Assembly: GCA_964390055.1 (NCBI GenBank)
Contig: CAYMGQ010000011.1
Location: forward strand, 1-64,000
Direction of reading: 5' to 3'
Length of the DNA: 64,000 bases
From: CAYMGQ01 sp964390055
GTDB lineage: Bacteria > Bacillota > Clostridia > Peptostreptococcales > Natronincolaceae
A model generated the notes under the pieces. It did not search any database. It saw only the letters and a list, made by a program, of their open reading frames with translations, and was not told the DNA's origin. This document shows positions 59,632-64,000 of the stretch, one piece after another. Position numbers and translations under genes: made by a program. Numbering within the stretch: position 1 is the first letter of the stretch; each line of letters starts with the position of its first letter.

Positions 59632-60354
59632 CTAACCACGTACACTTTCACCAAGATATGCTCTTTTTACCTCTTCATTGGCCAATAGTTCCTGGCCACT
59701 ACCCTCTATGGTAATCAAGCCAGTCTCCATTACATAGGCCTTATGGGCAATTTGTAAGGATACATTGGCATTTTGTTCAATCAATAAAATGGTTACTCCC
59801 TGCCTGTGAATTTCCTGAATAATATTAAATATCTCCTTCACGATTAGGGGAGCAAGGCCTAGGGATGGCTCATCCATCATTAATAATTTAGGCCTGGACA
59901 TTAAAGCTCTGCCCACTGCCAACATCTGTTGTTCCCCGCCGGATAAAGTCCCGGCCAATTGCCATGTCCTCTCCTCTAGCCTTGGAAATAGGGAATAAAT
60001 CCATTCTAAGTCCTGGTTGATGCCCTTATCATCCTTCCTATAAAAAGCACCAATTTTTAAATTTTCCAAAACAGTTAAATTGGGGAAAACCCTTCTACCT
60101 TCAGGAACAAGAGTAATACCCTTGGCTGCTAAATCCTTAGTTGCAAATTTACTCAAATCTTCCCCCTGGTAGAAAATTGTCCCAGATTCGGGTTTAACTA
60201 AACCCACAACAGACCGGAGGGTTGTGCTTTTGCCAGCCCCATTGGCTCCTATTAGGGCCACTATCTTGCCTTCCTCTACCTCTAGGTCAATTCCCTTTAG
60301 GGCTTGAATTCCACCATAAGAAACCTTTAAATCATGAATTTTAAGCATCCTCAC
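59632..60354 (-). CDS. livF: Branched-chain amino acid ABC transporter ATPase LivF
   Basis: A 240-residue ATPase. Walker A is GANGAGKST, the signature is LSGGEQQMLAVGRAL and Walker B is LLMMDEPSLGLAP. The LivF subtype is shown by GITLVPEGRRVFPNLTV. It overlaps livG by 14 bp, is last in the operon and is followed by a terminator. It energises uptake of Leu, Ile and Val, or related amino acids. Confidence 0.95.
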   Translation of the reverse strand: MRMLKIHDLKVSYGGIQALKGIDLEVEEGKIVALIGANGAGKSTTLRSVVGLVKPESGTIFYQGEDLSKFATKDLAAKGITLVPEGRRVFPNLTVLENLKIGAFYRKDDKGINQDLEWIYSLFPRLEERTWQLAGTLSGGEQQMLAVGRALMSRPKLLMMDEPSLGLAPLIVKEIFNIIQEIHRQGVTILLIEQNANVSLQIAHKAYVMETGLITIEGSGQELLANEEVKRAYLGESVRG

Positions 60355-61144
60355 TCACCCCCAGATAAGCTTCAATAACTTTTTGATTGTTCTGTATTTC
60401 ATAGGGGTCCCCCTGGGCTATGGTAATTCCATAATCTAGAACATAGATCCTATCGGATATATCCATAACTACCTGCATATGATGCTCGATTAAAAATACA
60501 GTTAAGTCGAAGTCCTCCCTAATTTGTCTAATAAACTCAGTTAAATCACTAGTCTCCCTAGGGTTCATACCTGCCGCCGGCTCATCCAGCAACAAAAGCT
60601 CCGGTTCCGTAGCTAGGGCCCTAGCAATTTCTAGCTTTCTTTGCAGGCCATAGGGTAAGCTACTTGCCTTTTCATCCTTAAATTCTGCCAACCCTACCTT
60701 TTCTAACAACATATGGGTCTTTTCCAAAATTTCTTTTTCTTCCTTTTTATATTTTGGCTGCCATAGTCTATCTAGGATATCAGGATAAATCTTACCTGCA
60801 ACTGCCCCAATTAATCCAGTTTTTAGATGTAGGTGATTAGCAATAAAAACATTATCCAAAACACTTAGTTCCTTAAAAAGGCGAATATTTTGAAAGGTCC
60901 TAGCCATCCCCTTTGCAGTAATTTCATGGGGTTTTAAACCTGTAATTTTCTCATCATTGAAGAACACCTTTCCCTCCGTGGGAGGGTAGACACCGGTAAT
61001 CATGTTAAAAGCTGTAGTTTTCCCGGCCCCATTTGGTCCTATAAGGGCTACTATTTCCCCCTTATCAATTTCTAAATTAAATTTGTTAACGGCCGTCAAA
61101 CCGCCAAATTGCATTACTATATTATCTGTTTTTAATACTGGCAT
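60341..61144 (-). CDS. livG: Branched-chain amino acid ABC transporter ATPase LivG
   Basis: A 267-residue ATPase of the LivG type. Walker A is GPNGAGKTTAFNMITG, and MARTFQNIRLFKELSVLDN follows. The signature region LPYGLQRKLEIARAL departs from LSGGQ as usual for LivG, and Walker B is LLLLDEPAAGMNP. Its start codon touches the livM stop at 61144 and its end overlaps livF. The unit is tightly coupled. Confidence 0.95.
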   Translation of the reverse strand: MPVLKTDNIVMQFGGLTAVNKFNLEIDKGEIVALIGPNGAGKTTAFNMITGVYPPTEGKVFFNDEKITGLKPHEITAKGMARTFQNIRLFKELSVLDNVFIANHLHLKTGLIGAVAGKIYPDILDRLWQPKYKKEEKEILEKTHMLLEKVGLAEFKDEKASSLPYGLQRKLEIARALATEPELLLLDEPAAGMNPRETSDLTEFIRQIREDFDLTVFLIEHHMQVVMDISDRIYVLDYGITIAQGDPYEIQNNQKVIEAYLGVSEDA

Positions 61145-62199
61145 TATTGTTCTACCCCCTCTTTTTTCAAGGGTTTTCTATTGAAAAATTTAAACAAACC
61201 ATCCCAAGTAAATTCCCTATTACCCATTAGACCATTACTAAAGAAAATAACAACTATCATTAATAATGTGGAGAATACCACCATTCTTAAACCAGCAATC
61301 CCTTGAATCTTTATAAAACCCAAATTAATGGTCTCATCCAATACCCTTAAATATTCTAAACCTGAAGTTACGATAAATGCGGAAATAATTGTTCCTGTTA
61401 TACTTCCCATACCACCTAAAACAATAATAAGCAGGACATTAAAGGTCAATATAAAGCGAAACATATTTGGGTTTATAGCCCCCAGTAGGTTACCTAGGAG
61501 ACCTCCACCAACTCCAGCAAAAAATGCACCAATTACAAAAGATAGTACCTTATGTTTAAATAGGCTTATCCCCATGCTTTCCGCTGCAATTTCGTCTTCT
61601 CTAATAGCTTTAAAGGCCTTACCATAGCTACTTTCAATAAGGGCTTTCATTACAATTATAGTCAAAACCATAACCCCAAAACTCCACCAAAGACTTGTAT
61701 AATTAGGTATTCCTTTTAACCCTAGGGGCCCATTGGTAATATTTTGAGTATTAGTAAATATAATACGAATAATCTCGGCAAAACCTAGTGTTGCTATTGC
61801 CAAATAGTCCCCCCTTAGTCTCAGGGTTGGGGCTCCAATTAGGAAGGCTACTATTGCAGAAAATATCCCTGCTAATAATAGGGCCACTGGAAATGGTAAT
61901 GTTATATTAGCAAGGGGTTCAATAATAGGCTCCAAAAAGAAAATTGTTGCCTTGCCCTGCGGTGTCAAGGTTAGTAAAGCTGTGGTATAGGCACCAACAG
62001 CCATAAAACCGGCATGCCCTAAAGAAAACAATCCTGTAAAGCCATTTATTAAATTCATGCTTAGCCCCAATATTGTATAAATAGCACAGAGATTCAAAAT
62101 CCTAATTTGATATGAATCAAAGTTTTTGCTGGCATATAATAAAACTCCTACGAGGACTAGTACCGATAAAATACTTAATATGATATTTCTTTTTTTCAT
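61144..62199 (-). CDS. livM: Branched-chain amino acid ABC transporter permease LivM
   Basis: A 351-residue permease with about nine or ten membrane segments and the family motif GLSMNLINGFTGLFSLGHAG near the N-terminus. The late loop RDDEIAAESMGI-like segment (IREDEIAAESMGISLFKHKV) contacts the ATPase. It is followed without gap by livG and preceded by livH with a three-base gap. Confidence 0.95.
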   Translation of the reverse strand: MKKRNIILSILSVLVLVGVLLYASKNFDSYQIRILNLCAIYTILGLSMNLINGFTGLFSLGHAGFMAVGAYTTALLTLTPQGKATIFFLEPIIEPLANITLPFPVALLLAGIFSAIVAFLIGAPTLRLRGDYLAIATLGFAEIIRIIFTNTQNITNGPLGLKGIPNYTSLWWSFGVMVLTIIVMKALIESSYGKAFKAIREDEIAAESMGISLFKHKVLSFVIGAFFAGVGGGLLGNLLGAINPNMFRFILTFNVLLIIVLGGMGSITGTIISAFIVTSGLEYLRVLDETINLGFIKIQGIAGLRMVVFSTLLMIVVIFFSNGLMGNREFTWDGLFKFFNRKPLKKEGVEQ

Positions 62200-62202
62200 C
62201 GT

Positions 62203-63105
62203 CTACACCTTCTCCGAAATTTTTTCTCCCATAATACCTGTTGGCTTAAATAATAGGATAATAATCAGCAGTATAAATGCAAAGGCATCACGATACCCAG
62301 TCAAGCCAGGCAAAAATGCAACTAACATAATTTCCCCTACACCCAAAATAAATCCACCCAATACTGCTCCTGTAATATCGCCAATGCCACCTACAACAGC
62401 AGCTATAAAGCATTTGATACCAGGCATAGTACCCATGACTGGCTGAATTTGTGGAAACTTGGCCCCCCACATAATTCCACCAATAGCAGCTAGGGCCGAT
62501 CCAATGCCAAAGGTTATAGTTATAGTTCTATCGACATCTACACCCATTAATCTTGCAGTTTCATAATCCTTTGAAACTGCTCTCATTGCCATTCCTGTTT
62601 TTGTTTTATTAACTAGGTGTAACAAAGTATAAAGAAGTATAATTGTCACTATTGGAATAAATATTGTTAGTTTTTGAAGGGAAACAGCCCCAATTTGTAT
62701 AACACCTGTCAATAATTCCACATCGGGAAAGGCCTTTGGCCTACCACCAAAAATAACAATAGCTAGATTCTGCACAAAAAATGAAGCTCCTATGGCAGAA
62801 ACCATAATTGTAATCCTTGGCGCATCCCTCAAGGATTTATAGGCCGCCCTTTCAATAACCATACCCAATAGGGCTGTCAATATAATTGCCATGATAAAGG
62901 CTATAGGCCACGGCATTGCAAACATAGCCGCACCGTAAAAGGCAAAATATAATGACATCATAAAAATTTCCCCATGGGCAAAGTTAATCAACCTCAAAAT
63001 CCCATAAACCATAGTATACCCAATGGCTATAAGAGCATATAGGCTGCCTAGGGATATACCATTAGTTAAATACTGCATAAATAAAGCAAAATCCATAGCA
63101 AACAT
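62203..63105 (-). CDS. livH: Branched-chain amino acid ABC transporter permease LivH
   Basis: A 300-residue permease with about eight membrane segments. It starts MQYLTNGISLGSLYALIAIG after a short lead, then MVYGILRLINFAHGEIFM, which is the LivH signature. The coupling-loop stretch RAVSKDYETARLMGVDVDR is present. An inner ATG at 63075 could also serve as start. It follows livJ across a 110-bp gap with a perfect hairpin. Confidence 0.95.
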   Translation of the reverse strand: MFAMDFALFMQYLTNGISLGSLYALIAIGYTMVYGILRLINFAHGEIFMMSLYFAFYGAAMFAMPWPIAFIMAIILTALLGMVIERAAYKSLRDAPRITIMVSAIGASFFVQNLAIVIFGGRPKAFPDVELLTGVIQIGAVSLQKLTIFIPIVTIILLYTLLHLVNKTKTGMAMRAVSKDYETARLMGVDVDRTITITFGIGSALAAIGGIMWGAKFPQIQPVMGTMPGIKCFIAAVVGGIGDITGAVLGGFILGVGEIMLVAFLPGLTGYRDAFAFILLIIILLFKPTGIMGEKISEKV

Positions 63106-63160
63106 ATGTCCACCACCTAATTAGAAATTACATAGAACATTTCTATATTATATTACATAA

Positions 63161-63188
63161 TTACGCTTCCCTAGAATGGGAAGCGTAA
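63161..63188 (-). terminator. Hairpin between livJ and livH
   Basis: Perfect 11-bp arms TTACGCTTCCC / GGGAAGCGTAA with a 6-nt loop and no T-run. It probably stabilises the livJ message or partly stops transcription, so that the binding protein is made in excess over the permease. Confidence 0.6.
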
Positions 63189-63216
63189 CATTTATAACAT
63201 TTTTTTACTAGTTTTA

Positions 63217-64000
63217 CTATTTGTATGGCTCTATAGTTTCTAGGTATACAAATTCTCCATCTTTAACTGTCTTGATGATTGCATCCTTAACAGCATCACC
63301 ATTTTCATCCAAGGTAACAATACCGGCTGCTCCTTCGAAACCTTCAGTTTCTGCAAGGGCATCTCGTATAGCTATTGGATCTGTTGAGCCTGCTCTTTCG
63401 ATAGCATCTAAGATTAGAATATATGCATCATAACCTAAGGCTGTAACAGCCGCCGGTTCTTTACCATATTGCTCCCTATATGCCTCTAAGAATACCTCAG
63501 ATTCATTTGTAATTGGAACTTCTGATGTAAAGAAGGTTGATAATACAGCACCCTCTACGTCTTCTTTTCCAATATCGATAAACTCTGGAGTTTCCCAGGT
63601 GTCCCCACCAATAATTGGTACTTCTATACCTAATTGTCTAGCTTGTTGTATAACCATAGCTGATTCTGTAAAGTTACCTGGAGCAAATATCACATCAGGT
63701 TCCTTAGCACTTACATTTAATAATTGAGAGGAGAAATCTTGGTCTCCTGTATTGTAGTTAACAACCTCTACAACTGCATCTTCATCACCAGTTAATTCTA
63801 TAAAAGCATCTGTAAAGAATTTGGCTAAGCCAACAGCATAGTCATTTGAAACCTCTTGAACAATTGCTGCCTTTTTAGCTCCCAAACTATTGTGTGCATA
63901 GTTTGCCATTACTGTTCCCTGGAAGGGGTCAATAAAGCATACTCTAAAGTAGAAGTCATTTCCTTCTGTAACTAATGGATTAGTAGCAGATGGAGCAACT
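63217..64000 (-). CDS. livJ: Branched-chain amino acid binding protein, 5'-truncated by window
   Basis: A periplasmic-binding-type (lipo)protein that delivers the amino acid to LivHM. About 261 C-terminal residues are seen. The frame runs to the right edge (APSATNPLVTEGNDFYFRV at the start of the visible part), so signal peptide and N-terminus lie outside. It is a type I binding fold with KKAAIVQEVSNDYAVGLAKF, IGGDTWETPEF and ALGYDAYILILDAI. The inner ATG at 63909 is not the start. It lies upstream of livHMGF as usual. Confidence 0.9.
   Translation of the reverse strand, partial: VAPSATNPLVTEGNDFYFRVCFIDPFQGTVMANYAHNSLGAKKAAIVQEVSNDYAVGLAKFFTDAFIELTGDEDAVVEVVNYNTGDQDFSSQLLNVSAKEPDVIFAPGNFTESAMVIQQARQLGIEVPIIGGDTWETPEFIDIGKEDVEGAVLSTFFTSEVPITNESEVFLEAYREQYGKEPAAVTALGYDAYILILDAIERAGSTDPIAIRDALAETEGFEGAAGIVTLDENGDAVKDAIIKTVKDGEFVYLETIEPYK

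Overview
The window reads as part of the chromosome of a low-GC, anaerobic, motile and probably spore-forming Firmicute of the Clostridia, most like the Tissierellales and their relatives. The signs are AT-rich DNA with AGGAGG-type ribosome sites, CIRCE-controlled groESL, Rex, a small 2[4Fe-4S] ferredoxin, tryptophanase, glutamate dehydrogenase, YpeB, flagellar genes with sigma-D promoters, and a raiA-type noncoding RNA. Species assignment from sequence alone is not possible. Most genes lie on the minus strand.

Layout. 0-2.5 kb: an AT-rich segment with two nuclease-like genes and a broken small ORF. 2.5-5.2 kb: purine synthesis (a stand-alone ATP-pyrophosphatase subunit of GMP synthase, and guaB) behind a guanine-type purine riboswitch. 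5.2-8.6 kb: an FlK-like thioesterase, an Fe-S aldo/keto reductase, a structured repeat, and an ECF sigma factor with an RsiV-like anti-sigma. 8.6-16.5 kb: groESL, a DUF554 protein, an OGG-type glycosylase, ypeB, psuKG and a YheO-like regulator. 16.6-18 kb: tnaA.

18.2-25.8 kb is the most accessory-looking block. It encodes an SLH-domain protein, a DUF5305 membrane protein, four secreted proteins with SipW-type GY(A/G)YW signal peptides, and a SipW-type signal peptidase with a large extra membrane domain. An intact LuxR-type response regulator and a visibly broken histidine kinase lie upstream. Together they look like a dedicated surface-fibre or matrix export system.

26-32.4 kb: gdhA, a P-loop/Asp23 fusion, ferredoxin, MarR, rex and an ABC-F protein. 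32.4-39.7 kb: a DnaA-box cluster, then the t6A genes tsaE-tsaB-rimI and tsaD, separated by a MacAB-like ABC exporter. 39.9-43.7 kb: ribU under an FMN riboswitch, a membrane protein and tex. 43.7-49.1 kb: flagellar genes (FliS-like, flagellin, FlhB C-terminal-like, FliK-like) and a YaaR protein. 49.2-49.8 kb: a nearly perfect 247-bp tandem duplication related to the repeat at 6.9 kb. 49.8-55.1 kb: prfB with its programmed +1 frameshift, secA, a DUF5317 protein and hpf. 55.2-55.6 kb: a second DnaA-box cluster and a raiA-like RNA with its own promoter and terminator. 55.7-58.6 kb: flgN-fliS-fliD. 58.6-59.5 kb: a class IV aminotransferase. 59.6-64 kb: the branched-chain amino acid transporter livF-G-M-H, with livJ running off the right edge.

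How the parts fit. GDH, tryptophanase, the class IV aminotransferase, the Liv transporter, ferredoxin and Rex suit an amino-acid-fermenting anaerobe. No tRNA, rRNA, CRISPR array, prophage or intact transposase was seen. Regulatory calls (promoters, riboswitches, terminators) come from reading motifs and pairing by eye, not from covariance searches.
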